Shown: piece after piece, positions 17,337-26,467 of the stretch | Position numbering within the stretch: position 1 is the stretch's first letter | Layout: each line of letters begins with the position of its first letter | From: Cronobacter dublinensis subsp. dublinensis LMG 23823 | GTDB taxonomy: Bacteria; Pseudomonadota; Gammaproteobacteria; Enterobacterales; Enterobacteriaceae | Length of the DNA: 64,000 nucleotides | Reading direction: 5' to 3' | Assembly (NCBI RefSeq): GCF_001277235.1 | Contig: NZ_CP012266.1 | Span: forward strand, 3,224,001-3,288,000 | Notes under the pieces: generated by a model | The model's database searches: none | What the model was told of the DNA's origin: nothing | Seen by the model: the letters and a program-made list of their open reading frames with translations, nothing else | Program-made: the position numbers and the translations under genes

Positions 17337-19331
17337 ATGTCTCATCAGCTTTTAGCCAACGCCATCCGCGCGCTCAGCATGGACGCGGTACAAAAAGCCA
17401 AATCCGGCCACCCCGGCGCCCCGATGGGCATGGCCGATATCGCCGAAGTGCTGTGGAACGGTTTTCTCAAGCACAACCCGACGAACCCGACCTGGTATGA
17501 TCGTGACCGTTTTATTCTGTCCAACGGCCACGCCTCGATGCTGCTCTATAGCCTGCTGCACCTGTCAGGCTACGATCTGCCGATGGAAGAGCTGAAAAAC
17601 TTCCGCCAGTTGCACTCGAAAACGCCGGGCCACCCGGAGATCGGCTATACGCCGGGCGTGGAAACCACCACCGGGCCGCTCGGTCAGGGGCTCGCGAACG
17701 CGGTCGGCCTCGCCATTGCCGAGAAAACCCTGGCGGCGCAGTTTAACCGTCCGGGCCATGAGATCGTCGACCACAACACCTATGTGTTTATGGGCGACGG
17801 CTGCCTGATGGAAGGCATCTCCCATGAGGTCTGCTCGCTCGCGGGAACGCTGGGGCTCGGCAAGCTGATCGGCTTCTACGATCACAACGGCATCTCCATT
17901 GACGGCGAGACCGAAGGCTGGTTTACCGACGACACCGCCAAACGCTTCGAAGCCTATCACTGGCACGTGGTGCATGAAATTGACGGCCACGATCCGCAGG
18001 CCATCAAGCGCGCCATCGAAGAAGCGAAACAGGTCACCGATAAACCGTCGCTGATTATCTGTCGCACCGTGATTGGCTTCGGCTCGCCGAACAAAGCGGG
18101 TAAAGAGGAGTCGCACGGCGCGGCGCTCGGCGAAGAAGAAGTGGCGCTGACCCGCAAACAGCTCGGCTGGAACTACCCGCCGTTTGAAATTCCGGACGAG
18201 GTCTATAAAGGCTGGGACGCGAAAGCGAAAGGCCAGCAGGCCGAGGCGAGCTGGAAAGAGAAGTTCGCCGCCTACCAGCAGGCGCACCCGGAGCTGGCGG
18301 CCGAGTTTAATCGCCGTATGGGCGGCGAGATGCCGGAAAACTGGCAGCAGACCACCCAGCAGTACATTGAAAAACTGCAGGCGGAACCGGCGAAAATCGC
18401 CTCCCGTAAAGCTTCCCAGAACGCGCTTAACGTCTATGGCCCGGTACTGCCGGAGCTGCTTGGCGGCTCGGCGGATCTCGCGCCCAGCAACCTGACTATC
18501 TGGTCCGGTTCGACCTCGCTCAAAGAAGATCCGGCGGGTAACTACATTCACTACGGCGTGCGCGAATTCGGCATGACGGCGATTGCCAACGGTATCGCCC
18601 ACCACGGCGGCTTTGTGCCGTACACCGCCACCTTCCTGATGTTCGTCGAATACGCCCGTAACGCGGCGCGTATGGCGGCGCTGATGAAGGCGCGCCAGAT
18701 CATGGTTTATACCCATGACTCTATCGGCCTTGGCGAAGATGGCCCGACCCACCAGGCGGTGGAGCAGCTCGCGAGCCTGCGCCTGACGCCGAATTTCAGC
18801 ACCTGGCGTCCGTGCGACCAGGTCGAGACCGCGGTGGCGTGGAAAGCCGCTATCGAGCGCCATAACGGCCCGACGGCGCTGATCCTCTCCCGTCAGAATC
18901 TGGCGCAGATTGAGCGCTCGCCGCAGCAGTTGAAAGATGTGGCGCGCGGCGGCTACATTCTGAAAGACGCGGGCGGCAAACCGGATCTGATCCTCATTGC
19001 CACCGGTTCGGAAGTGGAGATTACCGTGCAGGCGGCGGAACAGCTGCGCGGTGACGGCGTGGCGGTACGCGTGGTGTCACTGCCGTCGACCGACGTGTTT
19101 GACGCGCAGGATGAGGCGTACCGTGAATCGGTGCTGCCGTCTGACGTTAGCGCGCGCGTGGCGGTGGAAGCCGGCATCGCCGACTACTGGTACAAATATG
19201 TCGGCCTGAAAGGCGCTATCGTCGGCATGACCGGCTATGGCGAATCAGCGCCTGCCGAGAAACTCTTCCCGTACTTCGGCTTTACGGTCGAAAACATCGT
19301 GGAAAAAGCGCGTAAAGTCCTCGGCAAATAA
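17337..19331 (+). CDS. tktB: TktB, transketolase
   Basis: 664 residues (E. coli TktB 667). Thiamine-diphosphate enzyme of the pentose phosphate pathway, with SGHPGAPMGMADIAEVLW near residue 22, the TPP-binding GDGCLMEGISHEVCSLAG near 155, and the pyrimidine domain with THDSIGLGEDGPTHQ near 460. It transfers two-carbon units between sugar phosphates. It is coupled to talA as in E. coli, where the pair is the stationary-phase set of isozymes. A strong terminator follows. The TktB rather than TktA name rests on the talA neighbour. Confidence 0.95.
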   Translation: MSHQLLANAIRALSMDAVQKAKSGHPGAPMGMADIAEVLWNGFLKHNPTNPTWYDRDRFILSNGHASMLLYSLLHLSGYDLPMEELKNFRQLHSKTPGHPEIGYTPGVETTTGPLGQGLANAVGLAIAEKTLAAQFNRPGHEIVDHNTYVFMGDGCLMEGISHEVCSLAGTLGLGKLIGFYDHNGISIDGETEGWFTDDTAKRFEAYHWHVVHEIDGHDPQAIKRAIEEAKQVTDKPSLIICRTVIGFGSPNKAGKEESHGAALGEEEVALTRKQLGWNYPPFEIPDEVYKGWDAKAKGQQAEASWKEKFAAYQQAHPELAAEFNRRMGGEMPENWQQTTQQYIEKLQAEPAKIASRKASQNALNVYGPVLPELLGGSADLAPSNLTIWSGSTSLKEDPAGNYIHYGVREFGMTAIANGIAHHGGFVPYTATFLMFVEYARNAARMAALMKARQIMVYTHDSIGLGEDGPTHQAVEQLASLRLTPNFSTWRPCDQVETAVAWKAAIERHNGPTALILSRQNLAQIERSPQQLKDVARGGYILKDAGGKPDLILIATGSEVEITVQAAEQLRGDGVAVRVVSLPSTDVFDAQDEAYRESVLPSDVSARVAVEAGIADYWYKYVGLKGAIVGMTGYGESAPAEKLFPYFGFTVENIVEKARKVLGK

Positions 19332-19337
19332 GCCTGC

Positions 19338-19368
19338 AAAAAAGCCAGCCCAATGGGCTGGCTTTTTT
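19338..19368 (+). terminator. Intrinsic terminator after tktB
   Basis: AAAAA-AGCCAGCCC, loop AAT, GGGCTGGCT-TTTTT. A 9-base stem plus flanking A and T runs, able to stop both tktB and the convergent gene at 19386-20330. Confidence 0.92.
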
Positions 19369-19385
19369 ATTTCGCGCGGTACGGC

Positions 19386-20330
19386 TTACTTCAATACCTT
19401 CAGCGGCTGCGCGCTTTTGCTGATAACAATATCTTCCGTTTTCTCATCCCATTTCGCCTCGGCCACAATCACCTGCCCCGGATGCTGCGGGTCGCGCGCC
19501 ACCAGCGTTTTGCCCTCGACATCTTCCTGCACGTTCAGGTTCATCGAAAACGAAGGGATCGCTTCCACCCACTGCTGTTGCTGCACGTCATAGAGGTAGG
19601 TCGCCCGCCAGGCGCTGCTCCACCACTCCGGGTAGATAAGCACGCGATCGCGCCCGCTGTCGTCAAGGGTTGAGAGCGCCTCTACGCCGCCGCCGATGCA
19701 CGAGGCAATGGAGGCCGGTTTCACCGTCGGATCGCTGTTCCAGAGCTGGCACTCGCAGTCGCCGCTCTCATCGCATACGCCGTTGGTTTTCGGATCGTGC
19801 GCCGTCAGCCAGGCGTAGCTTTTCGCCGTGCCGTTAAAGCGCCCGCCCGCCAGACGGTAATCGCGCGTTTTCTGCCGGTTGGCTTCGGTTATCCAGTCGG
19901 TTTCTTCGCTGATGCGCCAGCCTGCGGCCTGTTTCGTTAAGGTGAGCTGCGCCGGATAGTTGCGCGGCGTCTGCGCCTCCAGCCCCGCCTGCTTGACGAA
20001 CGTAGCCTGCACGGCGAGCGGCTGCCCGTCCTGTTCGGTAAGCGTAATATTGCTGACGATGCGCTGGGTATAGTGCGGGTGTTTTTGCAGGAAAGCGGTA
20101 TTTTCCGCAATGACCGCCGCAGGCGCGAGCGCTTTGCCGTACCAGCTCACCTGCTCGCCGTAGAGCGACGCGCCAGCCTGCGCGGTGGGATGATTTTTAA
20201 AGTCGTTCCAGCGCGCGATCAGCGCGCTGGCGTCGCGTTCGTCCTGCGGCGTCATCACGGCGCTCGCAGACAACGTAAACCCTGCCAGCGCCAGCCCGAA
20301 GAGCGCACGCAGCCCCTGTGTTAATGCCAT
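19386..20330 (-). CDS. Unrecognised exported protein
   Basis: 314 residues; I do not recognise the family. Residues 1-23 look like a signal peptide (MALTQGLRALFGLALAGFTLSASA), so the mature protein should be periplasmic. No catalytic motif stands out. A cysteine cluster, CDESGDCECQLWN followed by a further Cys in ASCIGGG near residue 200, suggests disulfides. The mature part mixes aromatic-rich strands (VLIYPEWWSSAWRATYLYD). The start at 20330 has AGGGAA before it; an earlier in-frame ATG would spoil the signal peptide. It lies in the same orientation as ypfG, 75 bases downstream, and is absent between tktB and ypfG in E. coli. Confidence 0.8.
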   Translation of the reverse strand: MALTQGLRALFGLALAGFTLSASAVMTPQDERDASALIARWNDFKNHPTAQAGASLYGEQVSWYGKALAPAAVIAENTAFLQKHPHYTQRIVSNITLTEQDGQPLAVQATFVKQAGLEAQTPRNYPAQLTLTKQAAGWRISEETDWITEANRQKTRDYRLAGGRFNGTAKSYAWLTAHDPKTNGVCDESGDCECQLWNSDPTVKPASIASCIGGGVEALSTLDDSGRDRVLIYPEWWSSAWRATYLYDVQQQQWVEAIPSFSMNLNVQEDVEGKTLVARDPQHPGQVIVAEAKWDEKTEDIVISKSAQPLKVLK

Positions 20331-20405
20331 AAATTCCCTGCCGTTATATTTGGTTATGATAAGCCAGAGGAATATACGCAAAAACGCGCGCTGCCAGAAG
20401 CGCGA

Positions 20406-21449
20406 TTATTGGGTTACCCAGAGCGTCGGCCAGGCGTCGGGGCCATGCCAGGCGTCGCAGCTTGGCTCTTCGGCGTAACGCACCAGGCGAAACCGCTGGC
20501 CATCAAAGCGCCAGCGCGTCGCCACGCCGCAGTCACCGAGGCCGCGCCCTTTGGAAAGCGTGGTCAGTTCCTTCGTTTTTTCATCGAAGTTCGCGTTCAT
20601 CAGCTCCAGCTCCTGCTCTTTATCGGCAGGCACAAACGGCAGGCGCAGTCGCACCATGCGCGAGGCGAAGGGCTTCTCGCGCGACACCAGCCAGGCGAGG
20701 TCGACCGTGTTATAGGCGCCCGCTTCGCAGCTGATTATCATCAGCGCCGTGTCGTCGGAGAGCGCTGAGATACGCACTTCGCGGCGCATCGGATCCAGCG
20801 AGCACTGGCTGTTAGTCATGCGCCAGGTGCCGTAATCCAGCAGCTCGTTAAGCTCGTCGTGGGAGAGCGGCGTCGGGGTCGGATTGGTTATCTTAACGCC
20901 CTTTATCGCAGGCGCGGGCGGCACGCTGAGCGGCGGGTTACTGCCCTTTTTAATCCAGGCGGTTTCGCTGCCGACGCGCTTTTGCTGGGCGTCGATAAAC
21001 AGCAGCGCGGCTTTTAGCCCATCAAGCGACAGGCGGCCCGGCCCGTCTTTGAGCGTAATGACCGAAGACTCTTTGATCTGATCGAGGAAATCGATGATGG
21101 TGGACGGATCGTCGGTGAACAGGCGACGCGGCGCGTCGCGCCACTTATGGCCCGCCGGCGTCAGCGTTTTGCCATCCAGCAGCAGGCGCGGCGCCAGCGG
21201 CGGCGCTTTACTGACGGCGGCTTCCGGTTTGCCCGCTTCGATGCGAAGCGTGGCGTCGGTTTTCGCACCCGCGCTGCGTGAGACCGTCATCACGAGATCC
21301 TGATGATCGCCTACATTACGGGCAGAGCAGAAATTCTGGTTATTGCAGGTCACCTGCCAGTCGCTGAAGATCTTCTGCGCGGGCGCGGCATAAAGCGGCG
21401 AGGCGAACAGCAGAGAACAGCTAAGCAGTGACAGCAGACGAAAAAGCAT
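20406..21449 (-). CDS. ypfG: YpfG, exported DUF1176 protein
   Basis: 347 residues, as E. coli YpfG, with strong similarity (KIFSDWQVTCNNQNFCSARNVGDH, AALLFIDAQQKRVGSETAWIKKG, WHGPDAWPTLWVT at the end). Residues 1-21 form a signal peptide ending in LYA-A. It belongs to the DUF1176 family of periplasmic proteins of unknown function, with conserved cysteines (CNNQNFC, C near SQCSLDP, GLGDCG, EEPSCD) likely to form disulfides. The neighbouring exported gene at 19386-20330 may be co-transcribed. Confidence 0.93.
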   Translation of the reverse strand: MLFRLLSLLSCSLLFASPLYAAPAQKIFSDWQVTCNNQNFCSARNVGDHQDLVMTVSRSAGAKTDATLRIEAGKPEAAVSKAPPLAPRLLLDGKTLTPAGHKWRDAPRRLFTDDPSTIIDFLDQIKESSVITLKDGPGRLSLDGLKAALLFIDAQQKRVGSETAWIKKGSNPPLSVPPAPAIKGVKITNPTPTPLSHDELNELLDYGTWRMTNSQCSLDPMRREVRISALSDDTALMIISCEAGAYNTVDLAWLVSREKPFASRMVRLRLPFVPADKEQELELMNANFDEKTKELTTLSKGRGLGDCGVATRWRFDGQRFRLVRYAEEPSCDAWHGPDAWPTLWVTQ

Positions 21450-21580
21450 GGACGGCGCGTATCCCGGGCGTTAACAGCGAAAAGAAGAAACGCGCCTATC
21501 TTCGTTGCCCTGCGCGGGCGGCTCAATCGGATTTATCGGATAGATTTATCTGAAATACCACTTCTGATTTATGAGTCAAA

Positions 21581-22156
21581 TCAATCCATTATTCCGCGCA
21601 GTTGCAGATACTGAAGCAGCAGAACCGTTTTCGCATCGCGGATAACGCCCTGCTTCACCTGCTCAAGCGCCGTCTGGAACGGCATTTCCAGCACTTCTAT
21701 TTCTTCATCTTCCACGCCGCCGCCCGCATTCGCACGCGAGGCGTCGTCATACTCGGCGATAAACAGATGGATGAGCTCGGTCACGCCGCCGGGCGAAGTA
21801 TAAAGCTCAAACACTTTTTCCGCCGCGTTGACGCGATAGCCCGTCTCTTCGATAGCCTCTTTACGAATGCAGACTTCCGGCTCATCGTCATCCAGAAGAC
21901 CAGCGCAGGCCTCAATCAGCATGCCATCCGGGTTGCCGTTAACCCAGGTCGCGACACGGAACTGGCGGATGAGCACCACGCTCTTTTTCTCGCGATTGTA
22001 CAGCAGCACGGCGGCACCGTTGCCGCGATCGTAGACTTCCCGCTTGTGGCGCACGACTTCGCCATCTTTTCGCGTCAGATCGTAGGTAATATTGCGCAGA
22101 ACGAAATAGTTTTCCGAGAGAATTTTATCTTTAATCAGTTCGACATTTAACGACAT
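21581..22156 (-). CDS. nudK: NudK, GDP-mannose hydrolase (Nudix)
   Basis: 191 residues, the E. coli NudK length. The Nudix box GLLDDDEPEVCIRKEAIEETGY (GX5EX7REUXEEXGU pattern) lies near residues 84-106; VTELIHLFIAEYD and GGGVEDEEIEVLEM follow. It cleaves GDP-mannose to GMP and mannose-1-phosphate, a housekeeping role in nucleotide-sugar balance. Single gene, divergent from narP across a 243-base gap. Confidence 0.95.
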   Translation of the reverse strand: MSLNVELIKDKILSENYFVLRNITYDLTRKDGEVVRHKREVYDRGNGAAVLLYNREKKSVVLIRQFRVATWVNGNPDGMLIEACAGLLDDDEPEVCIRKEAIEETGYRVNAAEKVFELYTSPGGVTELIHLFIAEYDDASRANAGGGVEDEEIEVLEMPFQTALEQVKQGVIRDAKTVLLLQYLQLRGIMD

Positions 22157-22399
22157 AGCGACTCCATAAACGCCTGGTATTGGGTGAATAGTACGACCCG
22201 CGACGCCATTTGTCGCCCCCGGCGGACGGCGTAAAGGCAGGAACAGGCGCGTAATGGACGATATTCTGCGGATTGCGCGCGCCTGCCCGGCGATACGCTT
22301 ACCGGAACCGCGGCTAAAGCGACCGCGTGGCGGAAAAGCCGACGCGCAGGCTATGGTTTATGCAGGCGCGCAGAAGAAAATAACCCAACCGGAGTGAGC

Positions 22400-23044
22400 A
22401 TGTCGCAACCTGACCCCTGGCACGTAATGATCGTCGATGACCACCCGCTGATGCGCCGCGGCATCCGGCAACTGCTGGAGACCGACGCGCAGTTTAAAGT
22501 GGTGGGCGAAGCAAGCGGCGGCGCTGAGGCGATCGCGCTGGCGAATCAGTTAACGCCGGATATTATCCTGCTGGATCTGAATATGCGGGGCCTGAGCGGG
22601 CTGGATACGCTGACGCTGCTACGCCGCGACGGCGTGAGCGCGCGGATTATCGTGCTGACGGTCTCCGATGCGCGCAGCGACGTGTACGCGGTGATGGACG
22701 CGGGCGCTGACGGTTATCTGCTAAAAGACAGCGAGCCGGAGATGTTGCTTGCCGCCATACGCGACGGCGCAGCGGGCGACGGCGTATTCAGCGCGCAGGT
22801 AGAGACCTATCTGCGCCAGCGCCTGCCCGGCGAAAAACCCCACTCGCCGTTCGCGCTGCTGACGGAGCGTGAGCTTGACGTATTGCAGGAGGTGGCGCGC
22901 GGTTTGTCGAATAAACAGATAGCCTCCACGCTGCACATCTCGGAAGAAACGGTAAAAGTGCACATTCGTAATTTACTGCGCAAACTTAACGTGCGCTCAC
23001 GCGTCGCGGCGACGGTTCTGTTTTTCGAATCCCGTGGCGCATAA
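22400..23044 (+). CDS. narP: NarP-type nitrate/nitrite response regulator
   Basis: 214 residues. Receiver domain at 1-125 with acidic DD in MIVDDHPLMRRG, phospho-acceptor Asp in ILLDLNM near residue 58, and the switch Thr/Lys in LTVSDA and YLLKDSEP. A LuxR-type helix-turn-helix lies at about 150-205 (LTERELDVLQEVARGLSNKQIASTLHISEETVKVHIRNLLRKLNVRSR). It resembles E. coli NarP much more than NarL. CCGGAG precedes the ATG at 22400. The locus normally holds aegA-narQ in E. coli; no sensor kinase is in the window. Confidence 0.87.
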   Translation: MSQPDPWHVMIVDDHPLMRRGIRQLLETDAQFKVVGEASGGAEAIALANQLTPDIILLDLNMRGLSGLDTLTLLRRDGVSARIIVLTVSDARSDVYAVMDAGADGYLLKDSEPEMLLAAIRDGAAGDGVFSAQVETYLRQRLPGEKPHSPFALLTERELDVLQEVARGLSNKQIASTLHISEETVKVHIRNLLRKLNVRSRVAATVLFFESRGA

Positions 23045-23090
23045 GCCCCGGCGGGCGCATGATTCGCAAGATAATTTACATTATCTCCTT

Positions 23091-23108
23091 TTTTTCTCCA
23101 CGTTTGCC
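23091..23108 (+). promoter_or_regulatory. BaeR-box-like site upstream of acrD
   Basis: TTTTTCTCCACGTTTGCC matches the published BaeR consensus TTTTTCTCCATDATTGGC at 15 of 18 positions by eye. It lies 74 bases before the acrD ATG. In E. coli and Salmonella the BaeSR envelope-stress system activates acrD. Confidence 0.65.
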
Positions 23109-23181
23109 CCGCCGCCTGGGGCTACAGTGATTGCGGCTACCAATAATAACGACGCGAAGCATTTAAGAGGTCCTGACTCGC

Positions 23182-26100
23182 ATGGCGAATTTTTTTATCG
23201 ATCGCCCGATTTTTGCGTGGGTGCTGGCGATCCTCATCTGCCTGACCGGCACGATGGCGATTTTTTCACTGCCCGTTGAGCAATATCCCGAACTCGCGCC
23301 GCCTAACGTGCGCATTACCGCCAACTACCCCGGCGCTTCCGCCCAGACGCTGGAAAATACCGTCACCCAGGTCATCGAGCAGAACATGACCGGCCTCGAC
23401 AACCTGATGTATATGTCCTCGCAGAGCAGCGCCACCGGTCAGGCGTCGGTCACGCTGAACTTTAAAGCCGGCACCGACCCGGATGAAGCGGTGCAGCAGG
23501 TGCAAAACCAACTGCAATCGGCGCTGCGTAAGCTGCCGCAGGCCGTACAGACGCAGGGCGTGACGGTGCGCAAAACCGGCGATACCAATATCCTGACCAT
23601 CGCGTTCGTCTCCACTGACGGCAGCATGGATAAGCAGGATATCGCCGACTATGTGGCGAGCAATATTCAGGAGCCGCTGAGCCGCATCAACGGCGTGGGC
23701 GATATCGACGCCTACGGCTCGCAGTACGCGATGCGCATCTGGCTCGACCCCGACAAGCTCACGAGCTTTCAGCTCACCACCGCCGACGTGGTGGCGGCGA
23801 TTAAATCCCAGAACAGCCAGATAGCGGTCGGCCAGCTTGGCGGCACGCCGTCGGTGGATAACCAGGCGCTGAACGCCACCATTAATGCCCAGTCGCTGTT
23901 GCAGACCCCCGAACAGTTTCGCGCCATTACGCTTCGCGTGAATCAGGACGGCTCGACCGTGACGCTCGGCGATGTCGCGACCGTCGAGATGGGCGCGGAA
24001 AAGTATGACAATCTGAGCCGCTACAACGGCAAAGCGGCGTCGGGACTCGGCGTGAAGCTTGCCTCCGGCGCCAACGAGATGGCAACCGCGCAGCTGGTGC
24101 TGAACCGACTTGATGAGCTGTCGCATTATTTCCCGCACGGGCTGGAATATAAGGTGGCCTATGAGACCACCTCGTTTGTCAAAGCCTCTATTACCGACGT
24201 CGTCAAAACCCTGCTCGAAGCCATCGCGCTGGTGTTTCTGGTGATGTATCTCTTCTTGCAGAATTTCCGCGCCACGCTGATCCCGACTATCGCGGTGCCG
24301 GTCGTGCTGCTCGGCACGTTCGCGGTGCTCTACAGCTTCGGTTACAGCATCAACACGCTGACGATGTTCGCGATGGTGCTGGCGATAGGGCTGCTGGTGG
24401 ACGACGCCATCGTGGTGGTGGAGAACGTCGAGCGCATCATGAGCGAAGAGGGGCTGTCGCCGCGCGCCGCCACGCGCAAATCGATGGGCCAGATCCAGGG
24501 CGCGCTGGTGGGCATCGCGATGGTGCTGTCGGCGGTGTTTATTCCCATGGCGTTTTTCGGCGGCACCACCGGCGCGATTTACCGCCAGTTCTCTGTCACC
24601 ATTGTCTCCTCGATGGTGCTGTCGGTGCTGGTGGCGATGATCCTCACCCCGGCCCTGTGCGCCACGCTGCTTAAGCCGCTAAAAAAAGGCGAGCATCACG
24701 GCTCGCGCGGCTTTTTCGCCTGGTTTAACCGCTCCTTCGAGCGCAGCGCGCGGCGCTATGAATCGGCAGTCGGGAAGATAGTGCACCGTAGCCTGCGCTG
24801 GATAGTGATTTACGCGCTGCTACTGGGCGGTATGGTGTTTCTGTTTCTGCGCCTGCCGACCTCGTTTTTGCCGCAGGAAGATCGCGGGATGTTTATCACC
24901 TCGGTACAGCTGCCGCCGGGCGCAACCCAGCAGCAGACGCTGAAAGTAGTGCAGAAGGTGGAGCGCTATTTCTTTGAGAAAGAAAAAGCCAACGTCGCCT
25001 CGGTGTTCGCAACCGTCGGCTCCGGCCCTGGCGGCAACGGCCAGAACGTGGCGCGTCTATTTGTCCGCCTGAAACCGTGGGAAGCGCGCGATGCAGACCA
25101 GGGCAGCGCAGACGCGATAATCGAGCGCGCCACCCGCGCCTTTCGCCACGTTAACGAGGCGCGCGTGTTTGCGAGCAGCCCGCCCGCCATCAGCGGCCTC
25201 GGGAGCTCCGCCGGGTTTGATATGGAGCTGCAGGATCACGCCGGGCTCGGCCATGACGCGCTGATGCAGGCGCGCGACCGTCTGCTCGATATGGCGAGCA
25301 AAGATCCGGCGCTGACCCGCGTGCGCCACAACGGCCTCGATGACAGCCCGCAGTTGCAGATTGATATCGACCAGCGCAAAGCGCAGGCGCTTGGCGTTTC
25401 CATCGACGATATTAACGACACGCTACAAACGGCGTGGGGTTCAAGCTATGTGAATGACTTTATGGATCGCGGGCGCGTGAAGAAGGTCTATGTGCAGTCC
25501 GCCGCGAAATACCGGATGCTGCCGGACGATATCAACCGCTGGTATGTGCGTAATCAGGCGGGCGAGATGGTGCCGTTCTCGGCTTTCGCCACGTCGCGCT
25601 GGGAGACCGGTTCGCCGCGCCTTGAGCGCTACAACGGTTACTCGGCGCTGGAGATTGTCGGCGAGGCAGCGCCTGGCGTCAGTACCGGCACCGCGATGGA
25701 TGTGATGGAAAAACTGGTCAGCCAGCTGCCGACCGGCTTTGGCCTTGAATGGACCGCGATGTCGTATCAGGAGCGGCTCTCCGGCGCACAGGCCCCCGCG
25801 CTTTACGCGCTGTCGCTGCTGGTGGTGTTCCTGTGTCTCGCCGCCCTCTATGAGAGCTGGACAGTGCCGTTCTCGGTGATGCTGGTGGTGCCGCTCGGCG
25901 TTATCGGCGCGCTCCTCGCCACCTGGCTGCGCGGGCTTGAAAACGACGTCTATTTTCAGGTGGGGCTGCTGACCGTGATTGGGCTTTCCGCCAAGAACGC
26001 GATATTGATTGTCGAATTCGCAAACGAGATGAACAGTAAAGGCCACGAGCTTATCGCCGCCACGCTCGATGCGTGCCGCCAGCGTCTGCGCCCGATCCTG

Positions 26101-26298
26101 ATGACATCGCTGGCGTTTATTTTCGGCGTTCTGCCGATGGTGACCAGCAGCGGCGCGGGCTCCGCCAGCCAGCATGCGGTCGGCACCGGCGTGATGGGCG
26201 GCATGATCTCGGCGACGCTGCTGGCGATTTTCTTCGTGCCGCTGTTCTTTGTGTTGATCCGCAGGCGGTTTCCGCTGCGCCCCGCGCCTGAGGAGTAA
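23182..26298 (+). CDS. acrD: AcrD, RND multidrug efflux pump
   Basis: 1038 residues (E. coli 1037). An inner-membrane RND pump of 12 helices with two large periplasmic loops. The proton-relay aspartates are in GLLVDDAIVVVENVERI near residue 407, with the lysine partner in IGLSAKNAILIVEFANE near 937. FFIDRPIFAWVLAI opens the protein. With AcrA and TolC it exports aminoglycosides, anionic beta-lactams, bile salts and similar compounds. No accessory fusion-protein gene is adjacent, as usual for acrD. It is followed by a hairpin terminator. Confidence 0.96.
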   Translation: MANFFIDRPIFAWVLAILICLTGTMAIFSLPVEQYPELAPPNVRITANYPGASAQTLENTVTQVIEQNMTGLDNLMYMSSQSSATGQASVTLNFKAGTDPDEAVQQVQNQLQSALRKLPQAVQTQGVTVRKTGDTNILTIAFVSTDGSMDKQDIADYVASNIQEPLSRINGVGDIDAYGSQYAMRIWLDPDKLTSFQLTTADVVAAIKSQNSQIAVGQLGGTPSVDNQALNATINAQSLLQTPEQFRAITLRVNQDGSTVTLGDVATVEMGAEKYDNLSRYNGKAASGLGVKLASGANEMATAQLVLNRLDELSHYFPHGLEYKVAYETTSFVKASITDVVKTLLEAIALVFLVMYLFLQNFRATLIPTIAVPVVLLGTFAVLYSFGYSINTLTMFAMVLAIGLLVDDAIVVVENVERIMSEEGLSPRAATRKSMGQIQGALVGIAMVLSAVFIPMAFFGGTTGAIYRQFSVTIVSSMVLSVLVAMILTPALCATLLKPLKKGEHHGSRGFFAWFNRSFERSARRYESAVGKIVHRSLRWIVIYALLLGGMVFLFLRLPTSFLPQEDRGMFITSVQLPPGATQQQTLKVVQKVERYFFEKEKANVASVFATVGSGPGGNGQNVARLFVRLKPWEARDADQGSADAIIERATRAFRHVNEARVFASSPPAISGLGSSAGFDMELQDHAGLGHDALMQARDRLLDMASKDPALTRVRHNGLDDSPQLQIDIDQRKAQALGVSIDDINDTLQTAWGSSYVNDFMDRGRVKKVYVQSAAKYRMLPDDINRWYVRNQAGEMVPFSAFATSRWETGSPRLERYNGYSALEIVGEAAPGVSTGTAMDVMEKLVSQLPTGFGLEWTAMSYQERLSGAQAPALYALSLLVVFLCLAALYESWTVPFSVMLVVPLGVIGALLATWLRGLENDVYFQVGLLTVIGLSAKNAILIVEFANEMNSKGHELIAATLDACRQRLRPILMTSLAFIFGVLPMVTSSGAGSASQHAVGTGVMGGMISATLLAIFFVPLFFVLIRRRFPLRPAPEE

Positions 26299-26310
26299 GC
26301 GCTATAAAGA

Positions 26311-26338
26311 AAAAGGCGACCTGTGAAGGCCGCCTTTT
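26311..26338 (+). terminator. Intrinsic terminator after acrD
   Basis: AAAAGGCG, loop ACCTGTGAAGGC, CGCCTTTT. It lies 13 bases after the acrD stop and ends in a short T run. Confidence 0.8.
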
Positions 26339-26407
26339 GGTAGTTTCAGTGAGTGAAGTCACTGCTGTGTGTCTATAAAAGCGATGTGCTCTTGCTAATG
26401 TCTGGAT

Positions 26408-26467
26408 TTATTTACGAAGCATTGCTTCAATAAAGTCTTTCCAGTTCCCCAGTTCATGTTCAATCAT
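26408..26467 (-). CDS. ypfM: YpfM, 19-residue small protein
   Basis: The frame encodes MIEHELGNWKDFIEAMLRK and a TAA stop. This matches the known E. coli small protein YpfM (also 19 residues) at nearly every position, and it lies in the same place downstream of acrD on the opposite strand. AGAGAGG lies 6 bases before the ATG. The peptide is amphipathic; its function is unknown. Conservation of sequence, length and place makes chance unlikely. Confidence 0.9.
   Translation of the reverse strand: MIEHELGNWKDFIEAMLRK

Noticed and set aside
17565..18863. A 432-codon open frame opposite tktB
   Set aside because: TktB is complete on the plus strand; the antisense product is Arg-rich and featureless.
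22254..22397. A 47-codon frame from ATG at 22254 ending just before the narP start
   Set aside because: Its TGA precedes the narP ATG closely, which suggests coupling, but there is no good ribosome-binding site, the product is basic with no resemblance to any protein I know, and the region is GC-rich enough for a chance frame.
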